NCBI RefSeq assembly: GCF_003386795.1
Contig: NZ_QTUC01000001.1
Location: 1,612,001 to 1,676,000, forward strand
Direction of reading: 5' to 3'
Length of the DNA stretch: 64,000 bases
DNA from: Thermasporomyces composti
Lineage (GTDB): Bacteria; Actinomycetota; Actinomycetes; Propionibacteriales; Actinopolymorphaceae
Both the position numbers and the translations under genes were made by a program. Below the pieces are notes generated by a model. The model was not told the DNA's origin. It worked only from the letters and a program-made list of their open reading frames with translations, and searched no databases. This document shows positions 9,172-18,089 of the stretch, in pieces. Within the stretch, counting starts at the first letter, position 1; each line of letters starts with the position of its first letter.

Positions 9172-9822
9172 ATGGATTCCCGAGAGCGCCTCGTCCAGGC
9201 CATGAGCGAGCTGCTGTGGGAGCGCGGCTACGCCGACACCAGCCCGCGGGAGGTTCGACAGCGGTCAGGCGTCGGCCAAGGCAGCATGTACCACCACTTC
9301 CCCACCAAACGGGACCTGGCGCTGGCAGCGTTGGAGCGCAACATCGCCGACCTGGCGTCGGCGTCCGCCGAGCTCGACGGGCCGGGTGACCCGCTGAGCC
9401 GGGTCGAGGCTCACCTCATGCGCCCCCGGGACGCGCTCAAGGGCTGCAAGGTCGGCCGAATGACCCAAGACCCGCAGGTTCGGGAGGATCCCGAGCTGCT
9501 GGCCTTGGTGGCGAGAGCGTTCGCCGAAGCCCACAGCCGATGGGCACGGGCGTTGCGTGAGGCGGTCGACGCCGGTCAGTTTCGGGACGACGTCGACCCC
9601 GAGCGGCTCGCCTACACCTTGATGGCCGTCCTCCAAGGCGGCTACGTGCTGGCGATCGCGCAGCAGGACCCAGGCCCGTTCGAGGAGGCCCGTCGCGGCG
9701 CGCTCGACCTCCTGCGCGCCGCCACCCGGCCCGCCACGACGACGACCCACGGCGGCCGGCCCGGAGCCGACTCGACGCGAGCCGGCCCGGCCCCAACCAG
9801 TCCGACACGAAAGAGCGAATGA
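9172..9822 (+). CDS. TetR/AcrR family transcriptional regulator
   Basis: This 216-residue repressor has an N-terminal helix-turn-helix (RERLVQAMSELLWERGYADT, then SPREVRQRSGVGQGSMYHHF, then PTKRDLALAAL) and an all-helical ligand domain with GCKVGRMTQDPQVREDPELL and FRDDVDPERLAYTLMAVLQGG. The tail after residue 185 is a low-complexity Pro/Arg/Thr stretch. ATG at 9172 lies just behind the palindromic operator at 9145-9162, which it probably binds. Its stop codon at 9820-9822 is one base before the start of the GAPDH gene, so the two are almost certainly co-transcribed and may be translationally coupled. The ligand is unknown; a thiol-reactive or metabolic aldehyde signal would fit but is only a guess. 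Confidence 0.88.
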   Translation: MDSRERLVQAMSELLWERGYADTSPREVRQRSGVGQGSMYHHFPTKRDLALAALERNIADLASASAELDGPGDPLSRVEAHLMRPRDALKGCKVGRMTQDPQVREDPELLALVARAFAEAHSRWARALREAVDAGQFRDDVDPERLAYTLMAVLQGGYVLAIAQQDPGPFEEARRGALDLLRAATRPATTTTHGGRPGADSTRAGPAPTSPTRKSE

Positions 9823-9823
9823 C

Positions 9824-10828
9824 ATGACAGTACGCATCGGCATCAACGGATTCGGCCGGATCGGACGCAGCTTCCTGCGCGCCGCCCTGGCCAGCGGAGC
9901 GGACGTCGAGGTGGTCGCCGTCAATGACCTGGCCGACGCGCGCACGCTCGCGACGCTGCTCGAATGGGACTCGGTGTCCGGCCACCTGGAGGGCATCGAG
10001 TTCGACGACGCCGCGATCAGCGTGCACGGGCGGACGATCACCGTCTTCGGTGAGCGCGACCCCGCCAGCATTCCGTGGGGTGACGTCGGCGCCGACGTGG
10101 TGCTCGAAGCCACCGGCCGGTTCACCGACGCCGACGCCGCCCAAGCCCACCTCACGGGCGGCGCGCGCAAGGTGCTGATCTCCGCCCCAGCCAAGGGCGA
10201 CGTGCCGACCTTCGTGCTCGGCGTCAACGATGACCGGCTCGACCCGGAGGCTCACGACATCTTCTCCAACGGGTCGTGCACGACGAACTCCCTCGCCCCG
10301 CTGGCCAAGGTTCTCCACGACGCCTTCGGCATCGAGTCGGGGTTGATGACGACGGTGCACGCCTACACCAACGACCAGCGACTCCACGACGCGCCGCACT
10401 CCGACCTGCGCCGGGCCAGGGCCGCCGCCCTCTCGATCATTCCTGCGTCCTCAGGGGCGGCGAGGGCGATCGGCAAGGTGTTGCCGGAGCTCGACGGCCG
10501 GCTGACCGGGGCGGCCCTTCGAGTGCCGGTTCCCGTCGGGTCGATCACCGACCTGACCGTCGTCCTGGAACGCAGCGTCACCGTCGACGAGGTCAACGCG
10601 GCCTTCCGGGAGGCGGCGTCCTCCCCGAGGTTGCGGCGTTACCTGCAATACTCCGAAGCCCCGCTGGTGTCCTCCGACATCGTCGGCAATCCGCACTCGT
10701 CCATCTACGACGCCCCGTTGACCCAGGCCGTCGGTCGGCAGGTCAAGGTGCACGGCTGGTACGACAACGAGTGGGGGTTCTCCAACCGCTTGGTGGAGTT
10801 CTGCGAGCGCCTCGGCGCGGCGCTCTGA
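9824..10828 (+). CDS. Type I glyceraldehyde-3-phosphate dehydrogenase (probably a second copy)
   Basis: This 334-residue enzyme oxidises glyceraldehyde 3-phosphate to 1,3-bisphosphoglycerate with NAD(P). The Rossmann start INGFGRIGRSFLRA, the catalytic loop SNGSCTTNSLAP with Cys152, the base in TTVHAYTNDQ (His179), and the C-terminal WYDNEWGFSNRLVEF are all present. The loop differs from the usual SASCTTNCLAP by having Gly before SC and Ser in place of the second Cys. Main glycolytic gap genes usually sit with pgk and tpi; this one instead follows a TetR gene by a single base. A specialised role such as an aldehyde, arsenate or redox response is therefore plausible, but not shown. Confidence 0.92.
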   Translation: MTVRIGINGFGRIGRSFLRAALASGADVEVVAVNDLADARTLATLLEWDSVSGHLEGIEFDDAAISVHGRTITVFGERDPASIPWGDVGADVVLEATGRFTDADAAQAHLTGGARKVLISAPAKGDVPTFVLGVNDDRLDPEAHDIFSNGSCTTNSLAPLAKVLHDAFGIESGLMTTVHAYTNDQRLHDAPHSDLRRARAAALSIIPASSGAARAIGKVLPELDGRLTGAALRVPVPVGSITDLTVVLERSVTVDEVNAAFREAASSPRLRRYLQYSEAPLVSSDIVGNPHSSIYDAPLTQAVGRQVKVHGWYDNEWGFSNRLVEFCERLGAAL

Positions 10829-10834
10829 CCATCT

Positions 10835-10876
10835 CCACTCCAGCCTCCACTCCAGCCTCCACTCCAGCCTCCACTC
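10835..10876. repeat. 12-bp tandem repeat, about 3.5 copies
   Basis: The unit CCACTCCAGCCT is repeated head to tail starting seven bases after the GAPDH stop codon and decays into CCACTCGAGCTCC. It is a simple low-complexity tract with no evident role. Confidence 0.85.
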
Positions 10877-11044
10877 GAGCTCCAGCCGAGCTCGACGACA
10901 GAGGCCCCTGGGTCGGCACGTGATCCAGGGCGCCTGTCGCTCCGGATGGTCGCTGAGCCTGTCGGCTCGTCAAGGACGACCGCCAGGCCCGGCGACGTCC
11001 CTCTCCGGTCGCGCCGGCGAGGGCACCTGTGGTGCGAGTCCGCG

Positions 11045-12205
11045 TCAGACGTCGGCCGACAGCGAACGACTGATGACGAGCCGCTGAATCTGGTTCGTGC
11101 CCTCGAAGATCTGCAGGACCTTCGCCTCGCGCAGGTACCGCTCGACGGGGAAGTCCCGGGTGTACCCGTAGCCGCCAAGCACTTGCACGGCGTCGGTGGT
11201 GACCTTCATCGCGGTGTCAGTGGCCACCAGCTTGGCGATGGCGGCCTCGGTGGTGAACGGCAGCCCTTGGTCCCGGCGCCGGGCCGCGTCGAGATACGTC
11301 GCGCGGGCGGTCTGCACCGCGGCCGCCATGTCGGCGAGCAGGAACGCCAGGCCTTGGAAGTCCAGGATCCGCCGGCCGAACTGCCGCCGCTGCTTGGCGT
11401 AGTCCACCGCGACGTCAAGCGCCGCCTGCGCCAGGCCCACGGCGCACGCCGCGATGCCCAGCCGTCCCCCATCGAGACCGGAGAGGGCGATGCGCAAACC
11501 CTCGCCCTCAGCGCCGATGCGCCGCTCCAACGGCAGCCGCACCCCGTCCCAGTGCACCTGCGTGGTGGGCGACGCGGTGAGACCCATCTTCCGCTCCGGC
11601 GGACCGAACGACAGACCAGGCGTGCCGGCGTCCGCCAGGAAGCAGCTGATGCCCTTGGTGCGGTCCGGTGAGGTCCGGGCGAACAGCACGTAGAAGTCCG
11701 CCTCGCCGCCGTGGGTGGTCCACGCCTTCGTCCCGTCCACGACGTAGACGGGATCCGACCCCGAGGTGTCCACCACCGCCCGCGTGGTCATGGCGGCGAC
11801 GTCCGATCCTGCCTGCGGCTCGGACAGACAGTAGGCGCCCAGCAGCTCTCCCGACAGCATGTCGGGCAACCACCGCTCCTGCTGCTCCTGCGTGCCGCAC
11901 GCGATCAACGGGTAGCAGGCGAGCGCGTGCACCGAGACCCCGACCGCGACCGTCAACCAGGCGTACGCCAGCTCCTCGAGCACCTGCAGGTAGACCTCGA
12001 ACGGCTGTCCACCTCCCCCGAACTCCTCCGGCGCGGTCAGCGACAGCAGCCCTGACCGACCGAGGAGCCGGAAGATGTCACGCGGAAACACACCGTCCGC
12101 CTCCGCCTTGTCGGCGGCGGGCGCCAGCTCCTCCCGAGCGATCTGGCGCGTCAGCGCGAGAAGCTCGTGGGCCTCCGGTGACGGGAGCAGGCGTTCGGCG
12201 TCCAT
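11045..12205 (-). CDS. Acyl-CoA dehydrogenase
   Basis: This 386-residue flavoenzyme introduces a trans-2,3 double bond into an acyl-CoA, passing electrons to ETF. The family order is intact: helical N-terminal domain, YCLSEPQAGSDVAAM (FAD/substrate loop), AWTTHGGEADFYVLFART, the strand region with KMGLTASPTTQVHWDGVRLP, the C-terminal helical domain with YAKQRRQFGRRI, and the closing YLREAKVLQIFEGTNQIQRL with the catalytic Glu. ATG at 12205 gives MDAERLLPS and is preceded by GAGGGTG at good spacing. It lies 79 bases downstream of the copper ATPase gene on the same strand, with no functional link evident. Substrate chain length cannot be told. Confidence 0.93.
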   Translation of the reverse strand: MDAERLLPSPEAHELLALTRQIAREELAPAADKAEADGVFPRDIFRLLGRSGLLSLTAPEEFGGGGQPFEVYLQVLEELAYAWLTVAVGVSVHALACYPLIACGTQEQQERWLPDMLSGELLGAYCLSEPQAGSDVAAMTTRAVVDTSGSDPVYVVDGTKAWTTHGGEADFYVLFARTSPDRTKGISCFLADAGTPGLSFGPPERKMGLTASPTTQVHWDGVRLPLERRIGAEGEGLRIALSGLDGGRLGIAACAVGLAQAALDVAVDYAKQRRQFGRRILDFQGLAFLLADMAAAVQTARATYLDAARRRDQGLPFTTEAAIAKLVATDTAMKVTTDAVQVLGGYGYTRDFPVERYLREAKVLQIFEGTNQIQRLVISRSLSADV

Positions 12206-12284
12206 CGTGTGTTCACCCTCGAGCGGTGGGCCCGCCACAGACGCGGGCGTCGAGGCGGAGCCTACCCAGCGCGCCCCTCCCGCC

Positions 12285-14399
12285 TCACAGCTCGACGCGG
12301 CGCAGCAGCTGCGCGTTGAGCGCGACCACGATCGTGGACGCCGACATGAGGATCGCGCCGAGCGCGGGGCTCAACGTGACCCCCACCCACGCGAGGACAC
12401 CGGCGGCCAGCGGGATGGCGACGACGTTGTAGCCCGCCGCCCACCCCAGGTTCTCCACCATCTTTCGGTACGACGCTTTCGACAACCGCACGACCGCGGC
12501 GACCGCCCGGGGATCGGACGAGGCGAGGATGACGCCGGCCGACTCGATCGCGACATCGGTGCCGGCACCGATCGCGATGCCGACGTCCGCGCGAGCCAGC
12601 GCAGGAGCGTCGTTCACACCGTCCCCCACCATGGCGACCGTGTGCCCGCTGCGCTGCAGCTCGGCGACGACACGGTCCTTGTCGACGGGCAGGACCTCGG
12701 CGAACACCGGGTCCACGCCAGAGCGGAACCCCAGCTCGGCTGCGACCGCGTCGGCGACCGGACGGGAGTCGCCGGTGATCATCCCGATCGTGGAGATCCC
12801 CTCCGCGCGCAGCGCGGCGATTGCCTGGCGAGCCTCGGGGCGGACCGCGTCCTCCAGCGCGAGCGCACCCAGGACACGGCCCTCACGACGTTCCTCGTCC
12901 ACGAGCTGCACCAGGTGCAAGACAGCGGAACCGCGACCGATCCAGTGGCGAGTCGCCGTGGCCACCTCCTCAGGCGGGCGAGCGTCGTACTCCCGCAGCA
13001 GTGCCGGTCCACCCACCGCGTAGGGAACGCCGTCGACGCGTGCCCGCACCCCACGCCCGGGAAGCGCCCGAAAGTCCGTGGCGGTCGACGCCAGGCCACG
13101 CTCTCGCGCCACGCTGACGATCGCGCGGGCCAAGGGGTGCTCGCTGTCGGACTCGACACCCGCGGCCAGGCGTAGCACGTCGTCCTCCGTCACACCGCGC
13201 GTCGGTAGCACGGCGACGAGCCGGTGCCGACCCTCCGTGAGGGTGCCCGTCTTGTCGAACAGCACGACGTCGACCGTGCGCATGCGCTCCAGCGCCAAGC
13301 GGTCCTTGACGAGGATGCCCGAGCGAGCCGCGACGGCGGTCGACAGGGAGACGACCAGCGGAATGGCCAGGCCGAGCGCGTGCGGGCAGGCGATGACCAG
13401 CACGGTGACGGTACGCGTGACCGACTCGACGAGGTCGCCGAACGCCCACCAGACGAGGAAGGTGACGAAGCCGGCAGCCGCCGCGACGTAGAACAGCGCG
13501 CCGGCGAATCGATCCGCCAGCACCTGCGTGCGACCACGGGAGGCCTGTGCCTGCGCGACCATGCGCTGGATCCCCGCGAGCGCGGTGTCCTCCCCGACGG
13601 CGTCGACCTCGACCCGGATGGCGGAGTCCGTGGCGACCGTCCCGGCGACCACCCGGTCACCGATCGACCGAGACACCGGCCGTGACTCGCCGGTGATCAT
13701 GGACTCGTCGAGCTCGGCGGCGCCGTCGACGATCCGCCCGTCCGCGGGAACCCGCCCGCCGGGGCGTACCAGGACGACGTCTCCCACCCCGAGCGCGGCG
13801 ACGTCGACCCGCTCGATCCGGCCGTCGGTCACCCGCTCGGCGTCGTCCGGCAGTAGCTCCGCGAGGGCCGACAACGCACCTCGGGCCTGGCTGACGGCCT
13901 TCATCTCCTGCCAGTGGCCCAGCAACATGATGGTGACCAGCGCCGACAGCTCCCACCAGAAGTCCAGGTGGAACAAGCCCACGCTGGTGGCCAGCGAGGT
14001 GGCGTACGCGACGACGATCGCCATCGAGACGAGCAGCATCATGCCGGGGGCGCGCCGGCGGATCTCCGCGACGCCACCGGTGAGGAACGGCCAACCCCCG
14101 TACCAGAAGACCGCAGACCCCAGGAGCGGACCCAGCCATGCGTGGCCCGGGAACACGACGGAGGCGCCGAACCACCCGAGCACCATGGGGCTGGTCGCGA
14201 CGACCGGCAACGTGAGGAGCAGGCTGACCCAGAACCGCCGCCGGAACGTCTCCGGGTCGTGAGCGGCGTGCCCGTCGTGTCCGTCGTGACGCGGCTGGTG
14301 GACGGAACGCCCGATGTGGCCAGCGCTGCGGTGGACGTGCCCCTCTCGACTGGCGCGGGCATGCGTGGGATCGCCCCGATGTGGGTCGCCGCTCCCCAT
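12285..14399 (-). CDS. P1B-type copper-translocating ATPase, CPH (CopB-like) class
   Basis: This 704-residue membrane pump exports copper using ATP. Ten histidines lie within residues 7-47, a His-rich metal-binding tail in place of a CxxC domain. Two helices, then two more, precede the actuator domain (TGES at 236-239); the transport helix carries Cys338-Pro339-His340; the phosphorylated Asp382 is in DKTGTLTEG; the ATP domain has GVNDAPALARADVGIAIG. The CPH triplet marks the P1B-3 group, associated with Cu(II)/Cu(I) and sometimes Ag. ATG at 14399 has GGGGAGC nine bases before it. No CopZ, CsoR or CueR gene adjoins; the acyl-CoA dehydrogenase gene follows. Confidence 0.92.
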   Translation of the reverse strand: MGSGDPHRGDPTHARASREGHVHRSAGHIGRSVHQPRHDGHDGHAAHDPETFRRRFWVSLLLTLPVVATSPMVLGWFGASVVFPGHAWLGPLLGSAVFWYGGWPFLTGGVAEIRRRAPGMMLLVSMAIVVAYATSLATSVGLFHLDFWWELSALVTIMLLGHWQEMKAVSQARGALSALAELLPDDAERVTDGRIERVDVAALGVGDVVLVRPGGRVPADGRIVDGAAELDESMITGESRPVSRSIGDRVVAGTVATDSAIRVEVDAVGEDTALAGIQRMVAQAQASRGRTQVLADRFAGALFYVAAAAGFVTFLVWWAFGDLVESVTRTVTVLVIACPHALGLAIPLVVSLSTAVAARSGILVKDRLALERMRTVDVVLFDKTGTLTEGRHRLVAVLPTRGVTEDDVLRLAAGVESDSEHPLARAIVSVARERGLASTATDFRALPGRGVRARVDGVPYAVGGPALLREYDARPPEEVATATRHWIGRGSAVLHLVQLVDEERREGRVLGALALEDAVRPEARQAIAALRAEGISTIGMITGDSRPVADAVAAELGFRSGVDPVFAEVLPVDKDRVVAELQRSGHTVAMVGDGVNDAPALARADVGIAIGAGTDVAIESAGVILASSDPRAVAAVVRLSKASYRKMVENLGWAAGYNVVAIPLAAGVLAWVGVTLSPALGAILMSASTIVVALNAQLLRRVEL

Positions 14400-14559
14400 G
14401 GGCTTGCTCCCCGGCTTCGAGCTCGCTCAGGTGGCGGCCGCGTGCAGCCTCCCGCCTCTCGCGGCCGAGGACTCCTACCCCGTCGCGCCTCGACCACACC
14501 CGGGTTCCCTGGCCCCGGATCCGGGCGTCGACGTGCGCCCCAGGGGACGGGACAGACGC

Positions 14560-15606
14560 TCAGACCACGACCGGCCTGAAGGGGTTCTCCACGTGCGGTC
14601 CGTCGATCACCGGCCCGTGGCCGGTGAACTTCAGCCGAGACAGCCAGACCAGGCGGCCGGGTGACTCGCCCACCGCGTCCGGCTGCCAGGCGTGATAGAC
14701 GTACCACCAGTGCGGCCCCACCTTGATCGGCATGCCGTGGCCGGGACCAGCCGCGACGTCGTTCCCGGAGAGGATCGGCCCGTCGCCCTTCTTGGTCCAC
14801 GGCCCGGTGATCGCGGATGCCATCGCCCAGCAGACGCCGTACGTGTCCCTCCAGTACTCGCCGGTCGAGTAGAAGCAGTAGTAGACGCCTTGGTGGATGA
14901 TCACGGAGGCGCCCTCGATCGTGTAGATCTCGTACGGCTGGTCCATGCCGATGATGCGCATCGGCTCGCCGACCAACTCCAGCCCGTCGTCGGTCAGGCG
15001 CTGAAGGTAGATGTAGGACGGCAGGCCACGCGAGTTCCCGTCGTTCTTCCACAGCAACCACAGCGAACCGTCGACGTCCCGGAAGGGTGACGCATCGATG
15101 CTTCCACCCTCGTCGACCTGACCGATCAACGGCGTTGTCCGTTCGTCGACGAACGGCCCGGCCGGAGACTCGGCCACCGCGACCGATATCGCCTGTTGGT
15201 CTATGTCAGCGCGACGCGCGGTGTAGTAGGCGAGGTAGCGCTGACCGACCTTGATGACTTCGGGCGCCCAGTGTCGACCTGGCACCGACCACGGGGCGAT
15301 CACCGGCATGCCGTTGCCGACCTCGGTCCAGTTGACCAAGTCGGGCGACGTCAACACCGGCATCGCGCCCATCGCACCCGCGGTCGAGTACAGCCAGAAC
15401 GCTCCATCGGCATAGAGAACCGCCGGGTCTGGATGGTTCGTTGGGATGACGGGGTTCTGATACCCGCCTCCTTGGGCGTGGGCCGAGGTCGTGCCGCCCA
15501 GGGCCGCGAGGGCCGCACCGCCGGCGGCGCCCAGGAATGCTCGCCGGCTGATGGAGCTGGTGGACCGGAGCAACTCGACGGAACGCGATGAGGCGGCCGG
15601 CTTCAT
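14560..15606 (-). CDS. Tat-exported glycoside hydrolase family 43 protein
   Basis: This 348-residue secreted enzyme has a twin-arginine signal SISRRAFLGAAGG with cleavage near SAHA. The five-bladed propeller of GH43 shows its three acids: Asp60 in NHPDPAVLY (base), Asp171 in GGSIDASPF (pKa modulator) and Glu231 in YTIEGASVI (acid). GH43 members attack alpha-L-arabinofuranosides or beta-D-xylosides in plant cell-wall polymers. The C-terminal beta-sandwich found in xylosidases is missing, so an arabinanase or arabinofuranosidase-like catalytic-domain-only enzyme is likelier. ATG at 15606 follows AAGGAGGGGCG, a strong ribosome binding site. It is monocistronic and divergent from the phosphotransferase gene. 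Confidence 0.88.
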   Translation of the reverse strand: MKPAASSRSVELLRSTSSISRRAFLGAAGGAALAALGGTTSAHAQGGGYQNPVIPTNHPDPAVLYADGAFWLYSTAGAMGAMPVLTSPDLVNWTEVGNGMPVIAPWSVPGRHWAPEVIKVGQRYLAYYTARRADIDQQAISVAVAESPAGPFVDERTTPLIGQVDEGGSIDASPFRDVDGSLWLLWKNDGNSRGLPSYIYLQRLTDDGLELVGEPMRIIGMDQPYEIYTIEGASVIIHQGVYYCFYSTGEYWRDTYGVCWAMASAITGPWTKKGDGPILSGNDVAAGPGHGMPIKVGPHWWYVYHAWQPDAVGESPGRLVWLSRLKFTGHGPVIDGPHVENPFRPVVV

Positions 15607-15922
15607 CGCCCCTCCTTCAGGCGTCGTACTGGGCCCGCTGAGTCGATCTGACTGCTTCACAATAGGGACGTTTTCTCACGTTGTACATCAGTCCGTGTTG
15701 CCCCTTTCGGCCTGCTGACACAGGCAACAAGACACGCGGCCGGCCAATGTCTCGGCCGAGTTGCGCGAGGGAGCGCGATGGAGGAGGCCTGTCGGTGCCG
15801 CGTGGTAGGAACGGCATGCCACGTTCGCCGCGCCGGTCGCTCTCCGGACACCAGTAAACCCGGCAACGCGTGAGCAGGTGCGAAGGGCGACCCGTAGCTG
15901 GTTCCACAGATGGGAGTGCTGG
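15607..15922. other. Divergent intergenic region, no gene recognised
   Basis: The region separates the GH43 gene (minus) from the phosphotransferase gene (plus) and should hold promoters for both. It is slightly less GC-rich near 15655-15730. I see no clear operator palindrome or small gene in it. Confidence 0.45.
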
Positions 15923-16816
15923 ATGCTCGACGATGGGCTTGCCCACGTCATGCGTTCGGTGGGATTGGAAATCGACGGCAAGCACGTCGAGCTGGTAGGC
16001 GGCGCCTCCGGTTCGGGTGTGTTTCGCGTCCAGATCGACGGAGACGACGCGGTGCTGAAGGTGACCAGGGCCGGCGACCGGCAGGACAACGCCAGACGAG
16101 AGCTCGCCTTCTATCAGACGCTGGCTGATCAAGTGCCCGTTGTGACGCCGAAGCTGCTTCGGTACGCCGACAATGATCGGTTCACGGCGTTGCTGTTGTC
16201 AGCTCATGGATCTGCACGGCCGGCGCCCCAGTGGGAGCCGTCGGCATGGCTGGAGGTCGCGCGGCAACTCGCGGCGCTGCATTCGGTCCCGCCCCCTGAG
16301 GGAGACTGCTGGACCGGTCCGCCGGCACGCCGGCGACTTCCTTACCGGCCACCCATCGACCTCGCGTCGAGCTACTGGTGTGCGACCGAAGCAGCCGCGA
16401 GCGTCCGATGCTTCCTCGACGAACCAGAGCAGCTAGCCAGAGCACTGCAGGCCGTACCGGTCTGCTTCGTCCACGGCGACTGTCACGTCGAGAACCTCCT
16501 CCGCGAGGGTGAGCGGATCGTGTGGACCGACTGGCAGGTCACGGGCGTCGGGTGTCCCGCCAGCGAGCTGGCATTCCTGTGGTCCCGCGCCCATGCCGAC
16601 GGAGCCGACGTCCCGTACGACGCGATGCTGCGGGAGTACCTCGACCACCGCCCCACCGAGCCTGCGTCGATGCGGCGCGCGCTCATCGCAGCGGAGATCG
16701 ACATCCTGCTGTTCGAGTGGCCGCAGTACGTCACCGTCATCAGTCCGGAGGCGCGAGCTCGCCTCACTCGTCGGCTCCTGCACCTCATCGACGACTGGCA
16801 CACACACTCGTGGTGA
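15923..16816 (+). CDS. Aminoglycoside phosphotransferase (APH) family protein
   Basis: This 297-residue kinase-fold protein has the APH-family catalytic loop VHGDCHVENLLREG (HGDxHxxN) and the following metal-binding Asp in IVWTDWQVTGVG. The N-lobe shows DDAVLKVTRAGDRQDNARRE with the ATP-binding lysine and a paired glutamate. Such proteins phosphorylate hydroxyls of antibiotics or small metabolites; no specific resistance type is recognised, and metabolic kinases of this family are common in actinobacteria. ATG at 15923 is preceded by GGGAG. The cyclase-family gene follows after 104 bases on the same strand. Confidence 0.82.
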   Translation: MLDDGLAHVMRSVGLEIDGKHVELVGGASGSGVFRVQIDGDDAVLKVTRAGDRQDNARRELAFYQTLADQVPVVTPKLLRYADNDRFTALLLSAHGSARPAPQWEPSAWLEVARQLAALHSVPPPEGDCWTGPPARRRLPYRPPIDLASSYWCATEAAASVRCFLDEPEQLARALQAVPVCFVHGDCHVENLLREGERIVWTDWQVTGVGCPASELAFLWSRAHADGADVPYDAMLREYLDHRPTEPASMRRALIAAEIDILLFEWPQYVTVISPEARARLTRRLLHLIDDWHTHSW

Positions 16817-16920
16817 GCCACGGCGATGGAGTGCCGGAGGTGGCCCCGTCCCCGTCCGGTGGATGGTTCACTGCACCTGCGGTCACCTTGGTCCGTGCGA
16901 TCAGAGGAGTCGATGCGGCG

Positions 16921-17877
16921 ATGACGGCGAGCGGGCGGCCCGTACCCACGCAGGATGAGGTGCTCGGGTACTTCGACACGCTGTCGAACTGGGGGCGGTG
17001 GGGTGAGGAGGACGAGCTCGGCACGCTGAACCACGTCACGGACGACGTCCGGTTGGCGGCCGCGCGCGCCGTGCGTCATGGCACGAGCGTGTCGTGTGCC
17101 TGGGAGATCACCGCCCCGGCAGAGATGCAGCGGTCGACCACGGCGTGCCCATGCGCGGCCGACATGCCGGGAGCCGAGGGCATGCCGGCGCGATTCCACG
17201 CCGACCGGAGGTGGGGCTTCTCATCCGAGCAGGTGAGCCTCGCGTTCCACGGCAACACCGTCACCCACATCGACTCGCCGTGCCACATCTTCTGGGACGG
17301 CACCATGTACAACGGACGGTCGCACTCGCTGGTCGATCCCACGACGGGGTCGGCGTGGGCAGCCGTGACCGCGGCGGCGAACGGGATCGTCACCCGTGGC
17401 GTCCTGCTGGATGTCGCACGGACCCACGACGTGCCGTGGTTGGAACCAGGGCAAGGCGTGTTCCCCGACGATCTCGAGGAGGCCGAGCGTCGCCAAGGTG
17501 TGCGGGTACGTCGCGGCGATGCCGTGCTCCTCCGGACCGGGTTTGGCCGCGCGCGACACGAGTCCGGTGCGACGTCCGGCGTCACGCAGGCTGGCTGGCA
17601 CGCGGCCTGCCTGCCGTGGTTGTACGAACGAGAGGTGGCGCTGATCGGGGCCGACACCCCGCAAGACGTTCTACCGTCGGGATACGAGAACATCCTGATG
17701 CCGGTCCACGCCGTGGGTCTCGTCGCGATGGGGCTGTGGCTCCTTGACAACTGCGACCTGGAGGCGTGCGCGACGACGGCCGTCGAGCTCGGCCAGTGGG
17801 ACTTCCAGCTCGCCGTCGCACCGGTTCGCTTCGCTGGCACGTCCGGCAGTCCGGTCAACCCGATCGCGACGTTCTGA
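16921..17877 (+). CDS. Cyclase family protein (kynurenine formamidase-like hydrolase)
   Basis: This 318-residue protein belongs to the cyclase/arylformamidase family of metal-dependent amide or lactone hydrolases. The metal motif is seen as LAFHGNTVTHIDSPCH (about residues 108-123), the family HxGTHxDxPxH with Asn in place of Gly. Other family features are RRGDAVLLRTGFGR, an ADTPQDVLPSG segment and the final VRFAGTSGSPVNPIA. The substrate is unknown; in many genomes such proteins act on N-formylkynurenine-like or cyclic amide compounds. ATG at 16921 was chosen as the only plausible start near GAGGAG at 16905-16910. Possibly co-transcribed with the APH-family gene. Confidence 0.85.
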   Translation: MTASGRPVPTQDEVLGYFDTLSNWGRWGEEDELGTLNHVTDDVRLAAARAVRHGTSVSCAWEITAPAEMQRSTTACPCAADMPGAEGMPARFHADRRWGFSSEQVSLAFHGNTVTHIDSPCHIFWDGTMYNGRSHSLVDPTTGSAWAAVTAAANGIVTRGVLLDVARTHDVPWLEPGQGVFPDDLEEAERRQGVRVRRGDAVLLRTGFGRARHESGATSGVTQAGWHAACLPWLYEREVALIGADTPQDVLPSGYENILMPVHAVGLVAMGLWLLDNCDLEACATTAVELGQWDFQLAVAPVRFAGTSGSPVNPIATF

Positions 17878-18089
17878 CGAGACGCGCGGTCGTCGACGAG
17901 AAGCCACCCGCCGGAAACGCTGTGGTGACGGCGACTGGTGGAGAGGACCGGGCAGTCGACGTCGTCGCCGTCGAAGCCAGCCGCCTCCGCACCGAGCACG
18001 TGAGCGTCCTGCTGTGACAACGTCCAGGCCCTGGACGGCGCGATGGTGCCGACGGCGAGATCCTCAGCCAACCAGCATCCCCGCGAATC

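Noticed and set aside
17881-18071. Possible short gene between the cyclase-family gene and rlmB
   Set aside because: Both strands give short open frames of similar quality; neither has a start with a ribosome binding site or known motif.
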